Assembly (NCBI RefSeq): GCF_007641255.1
Contig: NZ_CP036259.1
Coordinates: 124,001 to 188,000 of the forward strand
Reading direction: 5' to 3'
DNA length: 64,000 nucleotides
Source: Sporomusa termitida
GTDB taxonomy: Bacteria > Bacillota > Negativicutes > Sporomusales > Sporomusaceae
Part shown: positions 8,563-17,080 of the stretch, piece by piece
Layout of the letters: every line of letters begins with the position of its first letter
Position numbering within the stretch: position 1 is the first letter of the stretch
Translations under genes and position numbers: made by a program
The notes under the pieces: model-generated
What the model saw: only the letters and a program-made list of their open reading frames with translations
Database searches by the model: none
What the model was told of the DNA's origin: nothing

Positions 8563-9258
8563 ATGGACTTTTTAGTAGCGCTGGCCGGTATCATGATGGT
8601 CAACATCGTGCTTAGCGGCGACAATGCAGTGGTTATTGCCATGGCCAGCCGTTGTTTACCGCCGCAGCAGCAAAAAATGGCTATCCTGTGGGGCAGCGCG
8701 GGCGCAATCGGGCTACGGCTTATTTTAACCCTTGTGGCCGTGGTCCTGTTGCAAATACCCTATGTGCAGTTTGCCGGCGGTTTTCTGCTGGTCTGGATTG
8801 CCGCCAAATTGCTTATGGAAGAAGACAAGTGCGAAGACATTGCCGCCGGCGCTTCTTTTGCAACGGCGATTAAAACAATCATTGCCGCCGATTTGGTTAT
8901 GAGTCTTGACAATACCCTGGCGATTGCCGCGATCGCCAAGGGCGATTATGTGCTGCTTGGCTTAGGTCTGGCTTTCAGTATTCCGCTTATTATCTTTGGC
9001 AGCCAGATTATTATTAAAATTATGGATAGATATCCGGCGGTTATCTATGCCGGGGCGGCGCTTATAGCGTGGACAGCCGGTGAAATGATGGTTGGCGATG
9101 CTAAAATCGGCCCTGTAATTGACAATATTCTTCCGGGCTGGTTAGTGCCGGTTGTCATTACCGCCGGTGTATTGTCCATTGGCTTTTGGCGCAATAAGTC
9201 GCAGAAGGAGCAGCGCCATGACCGGCGCCAAACCAAGCAGGCCGACACACCAAACTAA
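8563..9258 (+). CDS. TerC-family membrane protein (YjbE/YkoY-like)
   Basis: The start is set at the ATG at 8563, which follows AGGAGGG; an in-frame ATG at 8542 lies before that RBS. The 231-residue product has about seven membrane segments. The family signature NIVLSGDNAVVIAMA comes near the N-terminus and a second, matching acidic motif (AADLVMSLDNTLAIAAIAK) in the middle, giving the paired intramembrane aspartates of TerC proteins. Members of this family are linked to Mn2+ export and metallation of secreted enzymes. It is the last gene of the operon. Its relation to carboxylate uptake is not obvious. Confidence 0.88.
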   Translation: MDFLVALAGIMMVNIVLSGDNAVVIAMASRCLPPQQQKMAILWGSAGAIGLRLILTLVAVVLLQIPYVQFAGGFLLVWIAAKLLMEEDKCEDIAAGASFATAIKTIIAADLVMSLDNTLAIAAIAKGDYVLLGLGLAFSIPLIIFGSQIIIKIMDRYPAVIYAGAALIAWTAGEMMVGDAKIGPVIDNILPGWLVPVVITAGVLSIGFWRNKSQKEQRHDRRQTKQADTPN

Positions 9259-9266
9259 ATCAGCCC

Positions 9267-9310
9267 AAACGCCAAAAGACACCGTTTTGCAACGGCGTCT
9301 TTTGGCGTTT
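9267..9310 (+). terminator. Hairpin terminator after terC-like gene
   Basis: AAACGCCAAAAGAC pairs exactly with GTCTTTTGGCGTTT at 9297-9310. An inner CCGTT/AACGG stem extends the helix to about 19 bp. Only a short T run follows. Confidence 0.6.
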
Positions 9311-9420
9311 GCCCGGCATGGGCAAAATCCAGGCGGTGAAATTCCTTTATAGGCTTGAAGTGGGAACCATCTGGCAAGGGTGTCCAGCGTGGGGAGAATC
9401 TGAAGGGTTTATAGTATACT
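9305..9420 (+). mobile_element. Decayed 5' fragment of a group II intron
   Basis: GCCCGGCATGGGC, GGTGAAA, CAAGGGTGTCCA and GAATCTGAAGG occur in the same order and roughly the same spacing as in the better-preserved intron 5' end at 16862 (domain I). The rest of the intron is missing. It lies directly on the terminator hairpin of the operon, a type of site many bacterial introns use. Confidence 0.4.
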
Positions 9421-9487
9421 GTCACCATGGTGGTAAGATGTCCGTGTTCTTTTTTCATCTGATTGGTCCGGCTGTTATTACTCTCTG

Positions 9488-9718
9488 TTATTTCCGATTG
9501 CTTTGCGCTTCATCTGACCTGCCCACTAAATAATCAAGCGAGACGCCAAAATAGTCGGCTAGCGTGATAAGAGCTGGCAGCGGCGGGGTATCCTTACCAT
9601 TTTCATAGTATGAGATCTGCCGTTGACTGACGTTTAATAGATTAGCTAAGACCGTTTGATTGATTTTATGCTTATTGCGCAGAGTTTTCAGCCGGTCTGA
9701 AAAAAATATTACATACAA
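9488..9718 (-). CDS. Small XRE-family DNA-binding regulator
   Basis: This 76-residue protein is little more than one helix-turn-helix of the Cro/CI (XRE) type: LKTLRNKHKINQTVLANLLN, then VSQRQISYYENGKDTPPLP and ALITLADYFGVSLDYLVGR. The C-terminal DYLVGRSD tail is usual for Firmicute regulators of this kind. A perfect 9-bp dyad lies 20-42 bp upstream of the start and is probably its own operator. The target genes are unknown. Confidence 0.85.
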   Translation of the reverse strand: MYVIFFSDRLKTLRNKHKINQTVLANLLNVSQRQISYYENGKDTPPLPALITLADYFGVSLDYLVGRSDEAQSNRK

Positions 9719-9737
9719 CCCACCTTTAATACTTGGC

Positions 9738-9760
9738 TTTTAGAAGCAATACTTCTAAAA
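9738..9760. promoter_or_regulatory. Perfect palindromic operator upstream of the XRE gene
   Basis: TTTTAGAAG-CAATA-CTTCTAAAA has nine matched bases on each side of a 5-bp centre. Its place just upstream of the XRE start codon suits autoregulation. The remaining bases to 10089 hold no gene I can support. Confidence 0.55.
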
Positions 9761-10089
9761 TAGAAATAAAGATAATTGTAGGCCAACCCATTTTTAGAAT
9801 TTAAAGCCAACGAGGGGGAGAAAAGGAGAAAGATTTGTTTGCCGGACTGCCTGTGCGGAAACACAGACATAAGTCTGCCTAAAACTGTGTCATCGAGACA
9901 CCTGTCGCTCATTGTCACACAGGCCTGCGCTGTAGCAGCAACGGAAAACAGGGGGGTTCCGTGCGATTTGTTTCCATTATAGTATAGCGCGGCAGACAAG
10001 TGTCTTCAAGGCACTAAGTAAAAGTCTGTGCCTAATGGCAGCGATTTGGTTAGAATGACAATTACCTGCCCGCTTGCTTGGCGGGTTTG

Positions 10090-10734
10090 TTAATTATGCT
10101 GCCGGTAGGTCATTGTCAGCAAGCCGTAGATGCGGACCTTGCCGCGGGCGACCTTTTTGCGCCTGTACTTAGGGTTGTCAGGCACCAGCTCCACAAACTG
10201 CTCATCAAGATCATACACGTATTTCAGGGTTGCGTATTCCTCTTCATCGCCGGCAATGCCGACCGCGCAAATCTGACCATTGTCAAAACAGCTTTGCTTG
10301 CGGATGAGGGCTTTATCGCCGTCAAAAATTCTGGCGCCCTCCATGCTGTCGCCGACCACACGCAAAATGAAAAATTCCTCCGGGTGGTTGCTCAACCAGG
10401 AGCCGGGAATATCCTCGTAGCTTTCGAAACTCTCCAGGGCCAGCACCGGACAACCTGCCGGGATGCGGCCAATGACCGGCACGCGGTAAAAGGCCGGCTG
10501 GTCATCGGCGTTAAGGGGGATGGCCGGTAGTTTCCCGGTCTCCTCGACCCCGAATAAACGGCTGAGGGGGATATCGAAAAGAGCCGCCAGCGTGGGGATC
10601 AGGGCCGTATCCGGCATGGCCTTGCCTGCTTCCCATTTAGCGACGGCCTGCTGGGTAACGCCGACAATTTTACTGAGTTCCTCCTGCGTAAGTCCTTTTT
10701 TTGTGCGTTCTGCTTTAATAATTGCCGCCAACAT
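10090..10734 (-). CDS. XRE-S24 (CI/LexA-like) repressor
   Basis: This 214-residue protein combines an N-terminal helix-turn-helix (KKGLTQEELSKIVGVTQQAV, about residues 12-31) with a C-terminal S24 self-cleavage domain. VVGDSMEG near residue 130 carries the nucleophilic Ser, and the Lys in YATLKYV is the likely general base. A cleavage-site-like AGC (IPAGCP) lies near residue 93. Such repressors cleave themselves upon RecA/SOS signalling and guard prophages or mobile elements. The intergenic region to the divergent gene at 10881 has four equally built operators. No structural phage genes follow, so the element may be a remnant or a stand-alone switch. Confidence 0.9.
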   Translation of the reverse strand: MLAAIIKAERTKKGLTQEELSKIVGVTQQAVAKWEAGKAMPDTALIPTLAALFDIPLSRLFGVEETGKLPAIPLNADDQPAFYRVPVIGRIPAGCPVLALESFESYEDIPGSWLSNHPEEFFILRVVGDSMEGARIFDGDKALIRKQSCFDNGQICAVGIAGDEEEYATLKYVYDLDEQFVELVPDNPKYRRKKVARGKVRIYGLLTMTYRQHN

Positions 10735-10759
10735 CTTATCACCTACTTATCTTCATATT

Positions 10760-10868
10760 ACAACTGACTGTTGTAAAAGAAAATAGCAACAACTAAACTT
10801 TGTGGAAACAATTGACAACAACATGCGGTTGTATTATCATAAAAGAGACATGAACAACCAGAAGTTGT
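10760..10868. promoter_or_regulatory. Four-operator array between divergent repressors
   Basis: Four sites share the form ACAAC-N5-GTTGT: 10760-10774, 10789-10803 (right half TTTGT, one mismatch), 10818-10832 and 10854-10868. The first three are spaced exactly 29 bp apart and the last 36 bp further. The arrangement resembles phage operators with cooperative repressor binding. Confidence 0.75.
10812..10840 (+). promoter_or_regulatory. Rightward sigma-A promoter with an operator in its spacer
   Basis: TTGACA (10812-10817) and TATCAT (10835-10840) are separated by 17 bp. The third operator (10818-10832) fills almost the whole spacer, so a bound repressor would occlude RNA polymerase. It drives the small gene at 10881. 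Confidence 0.7.
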
Positions 10869-10880
10869 CGGGGTGAGCAT

Positions 10881-11090
10881 GTGAGAACAAAGCTTATCGA
10901 ATTTCGCAGCGGGCGGACCCAGGCGGAAATGGGGGCCCGGTACGGTGTGTCCCAACAGTCCTGGAGTTATTGGGAGCGCGGCGTCAAGTGCCCTTGCCCG
11001 TTTATCATGAAAAAGATTGCCGATGATGCGGGCGTGCCGATGGAGATTATTTTCGGCGATGTGTTTAACAATAGAAAGTTGTTAAAATGA
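10881..11090 (+). CDS. Small Cro-like XRE regulator
   Basis: This 69-residue protein starts at GTG 10881, after GGGGTGAG. It contains a helix-turn-helix (RTQAEMGARYGVSQQSWSYW) followed by a short C-terminus (VPMEIIFGDVFNNRKLL). It is divergent to the S24 repressor and its promoter is overlapped by that repressor's likely operators, a CI/Cro-type layout. Confidence 0.8.
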   Translation: MRTKLIEFRSGRTQAEMGARYGVSQQSWSYWERGVKCPCPFIMKKIADDAGVPMEIIFGDVFNNRKLLK

Positions 11091-11133
11091 ACTGAGCAGG
11101 TTGGCCTGCCGGCGGAGGGAGGAGTCTGTCCCG

Positions 11134-11154
11134 AAAGTGTCATTATGACACTTT
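11134..11154. promoter_or_regulatory. Perfect dyad upstream of the 375-residue gene
   Basis: AAAGTGTCA-TTA-TGACACTTT has nine matched bases per arm. It lies about 100 bp before the gene at 11255 and 44 bp after the Cro-like gene. It may be an operator for that gene or a transcribed hairpin; no T run follows. Confidence 0.45.
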
Positions 11155-11254
11155 AGGTTGAGGATGTAGTTTTCACGACAACAGCTATCATAACACTGGC
11201 CTGCCGGTCGACCCGGGCGGGGCTCAAAGCAATCATCTGGAGGAGGGTTGGTAA

Positions 11255-12382
11255 ATGCCAAAGGGAGATTTGGATACTATGGCCTGGCCGGCGCTGAATT
11301 ACCTGTATGGTGCCGTACCTGCCGGCAATTATCTTCATACTATTGACTATGCCGGTGGGGCCATTGTCACTGTGGCCATGGCCGGCAATGCCTTTGCGGA
11401 AGCGGGAACGATGCCTTTTCCGGCGTACTTTAACGCCAGCGAGGGCCCTGACCGCCCGCCGCTGGCGCCGGCCGGCCAGCAGCACAACGGGGTGGCCCTG
11501 CTGAAGGTGGGCAATTCCCTGCTGGCCCTCTTTACCAGCGTGGATGAACCCTGGGGCGCGGCTGCCTACCAGGCCAGTACGCTTGTCAGGCTGCGTATTG
11601 AGCCCACGACCGGCGCTCTCAGCTACACCGCCGGCGACTATGTCAAAGTCGGCAAAAATGCCCTGGCTCTGGAGCCGTTTGCCTTTACCTTTAATAACGG
11701 CGACTACAACAACATCTATGTTCCCTGTATTGGCGGCCCCCAGCACTTCGGCCGCCATAATCCCGACTCCCGGCTGGACATCGTTGATCTCAGCACCATG
11801 ACTGCCAGGACTGTCTTCCAGGCGGGACCGGCCGGCAGTACCAGCGATCAGTTGGACTTCCGCGACATTGTCATCGGTAACCGCGGCGACACGTATATCC
11901 TGGCCGGCCGCTATAACGAAGACTATGCGACCTTCCGGGGCCGGGTATACAAAACCACCGCCGCCGTCCTCCAACTGCAGGTCAATTCCTCGCCGGCGCC
12001 CGCCTTGCTCAGCCAGCTGACGGAAGCGGTGGATGAGATGGCAGCCGCTCCCGGTTTCCTCTGGGCGCTGCTGTATGAGAATGCCCTGCCTGTAAACAAT
12101 GACCGGTTATGGTTTGTCAGAGGCAACCAGATCGACATCTACAACCCGCCGCCGGCCAGCCTCAAAGACGCACCTTGCCGAACCCTGAGACCGGCGGCTG
12201 ACCTGGGTTTTGCCAATATTAACTCCGTGACCCCCCTCTGGCAGCCGCCGCTCATCCGGAGCACACAACACCAGGCTTCCCGGTCGCTGGCCGCTCAGGC
12301 CCGGCTGGCCTGGCAGGCCCGGGCGGCGGCGCTGAAAGCCAGGGGGGAGCTGCGGACGGACGCAGAAAACAAATCTGTATAG
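11255..12382 (+). CDS. Uncharacterised 375-residue protein, beta-propeller-like composition
   Basis: The start follows GGAGGAGGG. No signal peptide is visible. The sequence is rich in short beta-strand-like blocks with Gly/Asp turns, for example GDTYILAGRYNEDY, GVALLKVGNSLLALF and RLDIVDLSTMTART, as in WD/kelch-type beta-propellers. I cannot name a family, and no catalytic motif is evident. The C-terminus (about residues 325-370) is Ala/Arg-rich and probably helical. The gene is alone, after the repressor pair and before a strong hairpin. Its dense GC-rich codon use differs from the AT-rich genes that follow. Confidence 0.7.
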   Translation: MPKGDLDTMAWPALNYLYGAVPAGNYLHTIDYAGGAIVTVAMAGNAFAEAGTMPFPAYFNASEGPDRPPLAPAGQQHNGVALLKVGNSLLALFTSVDEPWGAAAYQASTLVRLRIEPTTGALSYTAGDYVKVGKNALALEPFAFTFNNGDYNNIYVPCIGGPQHFGRHNPDSRLDIVDLSTMTARTVFQAGPAGSTSDQLDFRDIVIGNRGDTYILAGRYNEDYATFRGRVYKTTAAVLQLQVNSSPAPALLSQLTEAVDEMAAAPGFLWALLYENALPVNNDRLWFVRGNQIDIYNPPPASLKDAPCRTLRPAADLGFANINSVTPLWQPPLIRSTQHQASRSLAAQARLAWQARAAALKARGELRTDAENKSV

Positions 12383-12452
12383 GAATAATAGGTACAGGCG
12401 AGGAGGGAGTTATAATTTGTGGGCGAATCAGGTTGCTGACAAAGAAAACACA

Positions 12453-12488
12453 GCTCATGCAGCCAGGTAGAGGCCTGACTGCATGAGC
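12453..12488 (+). terminator. Hairpin after the 375-residue gene
   Basis: GCTCATGCAG pairs perfectly with CTGCATGAGC, with an inner CAGG/CCTG pair. The sequence from 12490 to 12800 is strongly AT-rich (T runs and ATTATAATTATATT-like stretches) and has no gene; it probably carries the promoter of the pair at 12804. Confidence 0.55.
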
Positions 12489-12803
12489 CGTACTGTTTAT
12501 TGGACTGTTTGCCTGTGCAGGCGCTAATCATGGCTTGAACATTGGCCGGTTTGGCATTGTCTTACTCTTTTTTTTATATTTACACTATTACAAAAAATAC
12601 TGCTTGCATTTTTCACATTTTTGTATTAATTTAATATTATCATATAATTAAAAATATTATAATTATATTAAAAGATTTTTCATTACTCTGTTGAGTCCGT
12701 TATATTAAATAACTTTTCCTCCGATTGGGAGGAAAAATTATTGTTCTAATGTATGAACACTGTTCTTATATATGTATTTAAATAACTTTGGAGGAATGAC
12801 GGT

Positions 12804-13307
12804 ATGATTTTTAAAACTATTAGTGAACGCTTAAAAGGACAACCGCAGGGGCAGATTGCTGCACGCAGTATTGCAATTACAGGTTTTGCAACACTTACAG
12901 CCATGGCAGTCCTGGAGAAAAATGTTGTTTTTGCACCCTTGTTCTTTTTGCTTTGCCTGTATTATCTTCGAAAATTATTATCAAAAAAACCGCACTTCCC
13001 CAAAGATCCTTCTATGAGCTCACGGCCAGTATCCAGCTCTGCGGAGACTAAAGAAGAACTTTTACATATGCTTGGTTACTATAGAAAGCTATTGAATAGC
13101 TGGAAATGGATAGCAGTTTTTGGGTGGGTCCTTTCCCTTTGCTTGCTCATTTATGCCCGAAGTATAGTAGTCATACTTCCCATAGGACTTGCCTGCTATT
13201 CCACATATGCACTCTTCAGATGCCACCAGGCTGTACATCTGATTGTGACATCACCATCAATGATGGAGAGGAGAGAGGAGGGGAAAAGGCTGAGGCGTCA
13301 GCACTAA
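12804..13307 (+). CDS. Uncharacterised small membrane protein beside Nramp-like transporter
   Basis: This 167-residue protein has two pairs of hydrophobic segments (about residues 23-58 and 98-135) separated by a polar loop with KKPHFPKDPSMSS. The C-terminus is basic (MMERREEGKRLRRQ). I do not recognise the family. GGAGG precedes the ATG. It lies 33 bp before the Nramp-like gene on the same strand, so a shared operon and an accessory role in transport are likely (inference). The AT-rich codon use contrasts with the genes on either side and hints at separate acquisition. Confidence 0.75.
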   Translation: MIFKTISERLKGQPQGQIAARSIAITGFATLTAMAVLEKNVVFAPLFFLLCLYYLRKLLSKKPHFPKDPSMSSRPVSSSAETKEELLHMLGYYRKLLNSWKWIAVFGWVLSLCLLIYARSIVVILPIGLACYSTYALFRCHQAVHLIVTSPSMMERREEGKRLRRQH

Positions 13308-13340
13308 GTCATTAGTTTAAAAAAAATTGGAGGTGTAATC

Positions 13341-14837
13341 ATGCCCGACACTAAAATTGTTATTAACCCAAGACCTGCAAATCCTGTGACTCCTGCATCA
13401 GCTAATGACCCCAAAGAAGCTTTGTTTAGTTATCCTGAACCTGACAAAAAGCTATTATTAGGCTGGAGAGGGCTATTAGGATTTCTTGGGCCTGGTATTA
13501 TACTTGCTTCAGCAACTGTCGGCTCCGGTGAAGTATTTTTTGCCCCCCGCGGAGCTGCAATATTTGGTTATAGCATTCTTTGGTGCCTATTATTAGGTGC
13601 TCTTTCCAAAGGCTTTATGAGTTACACCGGTACCCGTTATATTGTTTTAACAAGTGAGCATCCCATCACCCGCTGGGGACGTATTTTCCCCGGTCCCAAA
13701 AACTGGTTTCCTATCTTACTGGGTGTATTAGCGGTGCTAAGTATGCCTTCCTGGGTTGGCGGAGTAGCTAATTTACTTGCCAATATGATGATGTACCTCA
13801 CGAACGGGGCATTATCTGTTCCGATATGGGCAACAATCTATATCGTGGGAACTCTTGCCATCGTGGCATCAGGTACCTACCAGCATGTTGAGACAACACA
13901 GACCTACATTGTAATTGCCAAAGTGATTACATCATTTGTAGCTCTTTTTGCCGTTAACCCTGACTGGGGTCAACTTCTGCTTGGACTTATTCCCAACATG
14001 CCGACTTATGAGCCATGGATAGCCACCAAATACCCAGAAATCGCCAGTCGCAGCATTGGTATGGAAATGGTGGCATATGTGGGTGCCATAGGTGGTGGCA
14101 CTTATGATTACATAGGTTATGTCGGGTTGTATCGTAACAAAGGCTGGGGCGCAATGGGTTTGCCTAATCAAAAAGAGATTGAAGAGAAGCTCCACATTAT
14201 TGAGGGCCAGTTCCCCTTGCCTACATCCAAAGGAGAAATTGCCAAAGCCAAAACCTGGCTTAAGGCCGCACAAATTGATACTATTGTCAGTTTTGGTACA
14301 TTACTCTTAATTACTGTGGTTTTCACAGCTCTCGGTTCAGCAGTGCTGCATACGCAGCAGCTCATACCTTCCGGCATGAAACTGCTTGAACATCAAAGTG
14401 CCTTCCTTACGGTTATTCACCCCGGACTTGTTTACCTGTACTGGCTGGCAGTATGGTGTGCATTATGGGGAGTTCTCTCCAGCATTTATGAGCTATACCC
14501 GTCAACCGTCTACGAAGCCTTCAGACCCGCCTCCAGCTGGGTACGAGAGAAAGGCAAGACCGGTGTCGCCAAATATGTCTGGATCTATATGAGCCTTGGT
14601 GGTTTAGCCTATAATTGGGCAGGTTTCAATGTGGTCACAATTGTAATGGTCGGCTCAATCCTTGGCGGGGCATTATCTTGCGGGCTTTGGTGCTTAGCAC
14701 AAATTTATGCTGAACGCAAAGTATTGCCGCCTGAATACAGGATGTCTTCCTGGGTTGTAGTTTGTGTAGCATTATCAGGTATCTTCCTAATTGCAATGGC
14801 TGTCTTCTCGGTTCTGGATCAATTCAAGTTAGTTTAA
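13341..14837 (+). CDS. Divergent Nramp-superfamily transporter
   Basis: This 498-residue protein has about 11-12 membrane segments. The start of TM1 reads GFLGPGIILASATVGSGEVF. The GPG opening is Nramp-like, but the metal-binding DPGN motif is replaced by VGSGE, and no MPH motif is seen in the later helix. Classic Nramp proteins bring in Mn2+ or Fe2+ with H+; without those residues the substrate here is unclear and may not be a transition metal. A long soluble loop (about residues 265-300) separates mid-protein helices. An RBS (TTGGAGGTG) sets the start. A group II intron begins 23 bp after the stop codon. Confidence 0.85.
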   Translation: MPDTKIVINPRPANPVTPASANDPKEALFSYPEPDKKLLLGWRGLLGFLGPGIILASATVGSGEVFFAPRGAAIFGYSILWCLLLGALSKGFMSYTGTRYIVLTSEHPITRWGRIFPGPKNWFPILLGVLAVLSMPSWVGGVANLLANMMMYLTNGALSVPIWATIYIVGTLAIVASGTYQHVETTQTYIVIAKVITSFVALFAVNPDWGQLLLGLIPNMPTYEPWIATKYPEIASRSIGMEMVAYVGAIGGGTYDYIGYVGLYRNKGWGAMGLPNQKEIEEKLHIIEGQFPLPTSKGEIAKAKTWLKAAQIDTIVSFGTLLLITVVFTALGSAVLHTQQLIPSGMKLLEHQSAFLTVIHPGLVYLYWLAVWCALWGVLSSIYELYPSTVYEAFRPASSWVREKGKTGVAKYVWIYMSLGGLAYNWAGFNVVTIVMVGSILGGALSCGLWCLAQIYAERKVLPPEYRMSSWVVVCVALSGIFLIAMAVFSVLDQFKLV

Positions 14838-14859
14838 GCGCTGGGACAAGTGACCTGTC

Positions 14860-16707
14860 GTGCGCCACGAAGGCGATGGTTGAGAACAACAAGCATCGCT
14901 AAGCTTAACTAGAGATGGAGGAAGGCCCTCCGAACCGCCATTCAGGTGGAGGACTCAAACCACCGTAAGCTGCTGTGGACAAAAGCCATGGTAGTGAGCG
15001 TTACGGAAAAGGCGAACTGAGAGTTTGTCAGGTAAGTGCCAATGGAGACGAATAAAAATGAACCGCTGTTGAAGTATCGAAACTTGCAGGAGTCGTCAAA
15101 ACCAGGAGCAGACAGGTATCCTGGGAAGAGTCTGGAGGAAACCTGATTACCGACCAGAGGGCGACCGGTATAGAGGCGGCGTGAATGTGGTACAGGCTTT
15201 AGTTAGGAACGTGGGAACCTACGACCCTGATGAGAAAGGAAAACTCCAAGCGGAGACCCCGCAAGGAGGAAAGTACGGATGCGGGGTATAGGGGCGGAAT
15301 AGCTCGTAGTAGTGAGGAAACTTTTGTAATGAAAGCAGAGCGAAGGAGCTATGTTATCTGGTTTTGAAAATTGGTCAACCAATAGGGAGGAACTAATGGA
15401 CAAAACAAAATCGTTTGTAATTCCCCGAGAAGCAGTAAAACAAGCATACGAACAGGTAAAAGCGAACAAGGGGTCAGCCGGTGTTGATGGGCAATCCATA
15501 GAAGGATTTGAAGAAAACCTGTATAAGCTGTGGAACAGAATGTCCTCTGGAAGCTACTTTCCACCGCCAGTCAGAGCGGTAGAAATACCGAAAAAGAGTG
15601 GCGGGAAAAGAATGCTAGGAATACCGAGTGTAAGCGACAGAATAGCACAAATGGTCGTGAAAATATACTTGGAACCCATGGTAGAACCACATTTTTGTCA
15701 GGATTCGTATGGCTACAGACCAGGGAAATCGGCTATAGATGCAATAGCGATAACCAGACAGAGATGTTGGAAATACGATTGGGTATTGGAGTATGATATC
15801 AAGGCATTATTTGACGCGATAGACCATGAGCTACTCATGCGGGCAGTAACGAGACATACGGATTGTAAGTGGATAATATTGTACATCAGGAGATGGTTAG
15901 CAAGCCCATTTCAAACAAGAGATGGAAAAATAATGGTGAGAAAAGCGGGAACGCCACAAGGCGGGGTAATTAGTCCGGTACTAGCGAACCTATTTTTGCA
16001 TTATGCATTTGATAAATGGATGGCGCGAAACAATCCACAAAATCCATGGGCAAGATATGCAGATGATGGAATAATCCACTGCAAAACCAAAGAAGAGGCA
16101 GAAAAGCTACTCAATAAACTAGACCAGCGATTCAGAGAATGCGGACTTGAACTTCATCCAGATAAGACGAAGATTATTTATTGCAAAGACAATAAACGTA
16201 CAGGGAATAATCAGGAAATAACATTCGATTTTCTAGGATACACCTTTCGGCCAAGAAGCGCTCAAACAAGAGAGGGAGAGCGGTTTCTTAACTTTTTACC
16301 AGCAGTCAGCAGGAAAGCAAGCAAAGCCATGCATCAGACGATACGCGGGTGGAAACTTCACCGGAAAACCGATAAAGAACTTGCTGATATAGCCAAAGTA
16401 GTAAATCCAGTAATTAGAGGCTGGGTTAACTACTATGGCCGCTTCTACAGGTCTGCGATGTATCCAATCCTGCGAAAATTAAACCAGAGCTTAATTAGAT
16501 GGGTAGCAAAGAAGTACAAGCGAGTCAATGGCCGCCAAAAGCAAGCGCAAAACTGGTTGGCAAAAATAGCGCAGTGTGAACCTAGTCTTTTTAGCCACTG
16601 GCAAATGGGAATTATTCCAATGATTAGATGATGGGAGCCGTATGAGTCGAGAGGCTCAAGTACGGTTCTGAGAGAGCCTGGGGGTGGAACTCCTCCGGGC
16701 TACTTAC
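14860..16707 (+). mobile_element. Full-length group II intron with reverse transcriptase
   Basis: The intron opens with GTGCGCCACGAAGGCGATGG and ends near CTACTTAC. Domain V is plain at 16635-16668: GAGCCGTA and TACGGTTC pair around the GAGTCGAGAGGCTCAAG stem-loop. Domain VI follows, with a candidate branch A near 16702. The encoded maturase occupies the middle. The flanks GGGACAAG...|CCCCTTGTCCC are complementary, so the intron appears to sit inside a terminator-like hairpin that followed the transporter gene. The exact 3' end is ambiguous by a few C residues. Confidence 0.85.
15396..16631 (+). CDS. ltrA: Group II intron reverse transcriptase/maturase
   Basis: This 411-residue protein is the intron-encoded reverse transcriptase. 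The ATG at 15396, after AGGGAGGAACTA, is preferred over the ATG at 15351, whose GGAG is only 2 bp away. RT blocks are clear: ANKGSAGVDG near residue 27, the YGYRPGKSA block, GTPQGGVISPVLANLFLHYA, and the catalytic YADD near residue 215. A maturase (X) region follows (RGWVNYYGRFYRSAMYPILR). No HNH endonuclease domain is present, so mobility would rely on the RT and target structure or replication forks. The frame is intact, so it could be active. Confidence 0.93.
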   Translation: MDKTKSFVIPREAVKQAYEQVKANKGSAGVDGQSIEGFEENLYKLWNRMSSGSYFPPPVRAVEIPKKSGGKRMLGIPSVSDRIAQMVVKIYLEPMVEPHFCQDSYGYRPGKSAIDAIAITRQRCWKYDWVLEYDIKALFDAIDHELLMRAVTRHTDCKWIILYIRRWLASPFQTRDGKIMVRKAGTPQGGVISPVLANLFLHYAFDKWMARNNPQNPWARYADDGIIHCKTKEEAEKLLNKLDQRFRECGLELHPDKTKIIYCKDNKRTGNNQEITFDFLGYTFRPRSAQTREGERFLNFLPAVSRKASKAMHQTIRGWKLHRKTDKELADIAKVVNPVIRGWVNYYGRFYRSAMYPILRKLNQSLIRWVAKKYKRVNGRQKQAQNWLAKIAQCEPSLFSHWQMGIIPMIR

Positions 16708-16861
16708 CCCCTTGTCCCGGCTCAAATAGCCCGGCAGGCCGAATCGGCCGTCACCGGCAAAATCCGGATAGGGATTTTAGATAGGTTGGAGTACCAGCTG
16801 TTATCTAAGGTGCTGAAAAGCTTTAGAAGAAAATATCCCAATTGAGCAGACAGTTTTTGTT
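16708..16861 (+). pseudogene. Internal fragment of a LysR-type regulator
   Basis: One frame reads ARQAESAVTGKIRIGILDRL then EYQLLSKVLKSFRRKYPN, the hinge and start of the effector domain of a LysR regulator, and then breaks with a stop. Shifting one base restores IEQTVFV. Both ends are cut: the left by the intron at 14860-16707, the right by another intron fragment. LysR and tctC genes often neighbour each other, and a tctC remnant follows. Confidence 0.7.
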
Positions 16862-17080
16862 GTGCGCCCGGCATGGGCGGAGTCTAACAGGTGAAAGTCC
16901 TGAGCGCGGGTAGATAGTGCCAAGCGCATAGCTAAAGGCAAGGGTGTCCATCGCGAGGTGGAATCTGAAGGAAGCCGGCGGCAAAACTCTGGCCTGACGA
17001 ACAGAAATCACATAAAAGGCAGAACCAGACTGGGTAAGATTGCGACACAAATCAAAGCCCAAAACTATCCGAAAGTCTGT
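16862..17080 (+). mobile_element. 5' fragment (domain I) of a second group II intron
   Basis: It starts with GTGCGCCCGGCATGGGCGG. It continues through typical domain I stretches: GGTGAAAGTCCTG, CAAGGGTGTCCATCGCGAGG, GAATCTGAAGGAAGC, and ATTGCGACACAAATCAAAGCC. The intron stops abruptly and is joined to the middle of a tctC gene at about 17081. No reverse transcriptase or domain V is present here. A deletion between the intron and tctC is the simplest reading. Confidence 0.75.

Noticed and set aside
10078-10530. 150-residue plus-strand protein
   Set aside because: It is antisense to the S24 repressor gene, whose motifs are certain.
15396-16631. Retron or CRISPR-associated reverse transcriptase
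   Set aside because: The RT has a maturase region and lies within full group II intron structures, including domain V; it is not linked to cas1.
16958-17080. N-terminal extension of the tctC remnant as a new fusion protein
   Set aside because: This part is group II intron domain I sequence; the open frame is coincidental.
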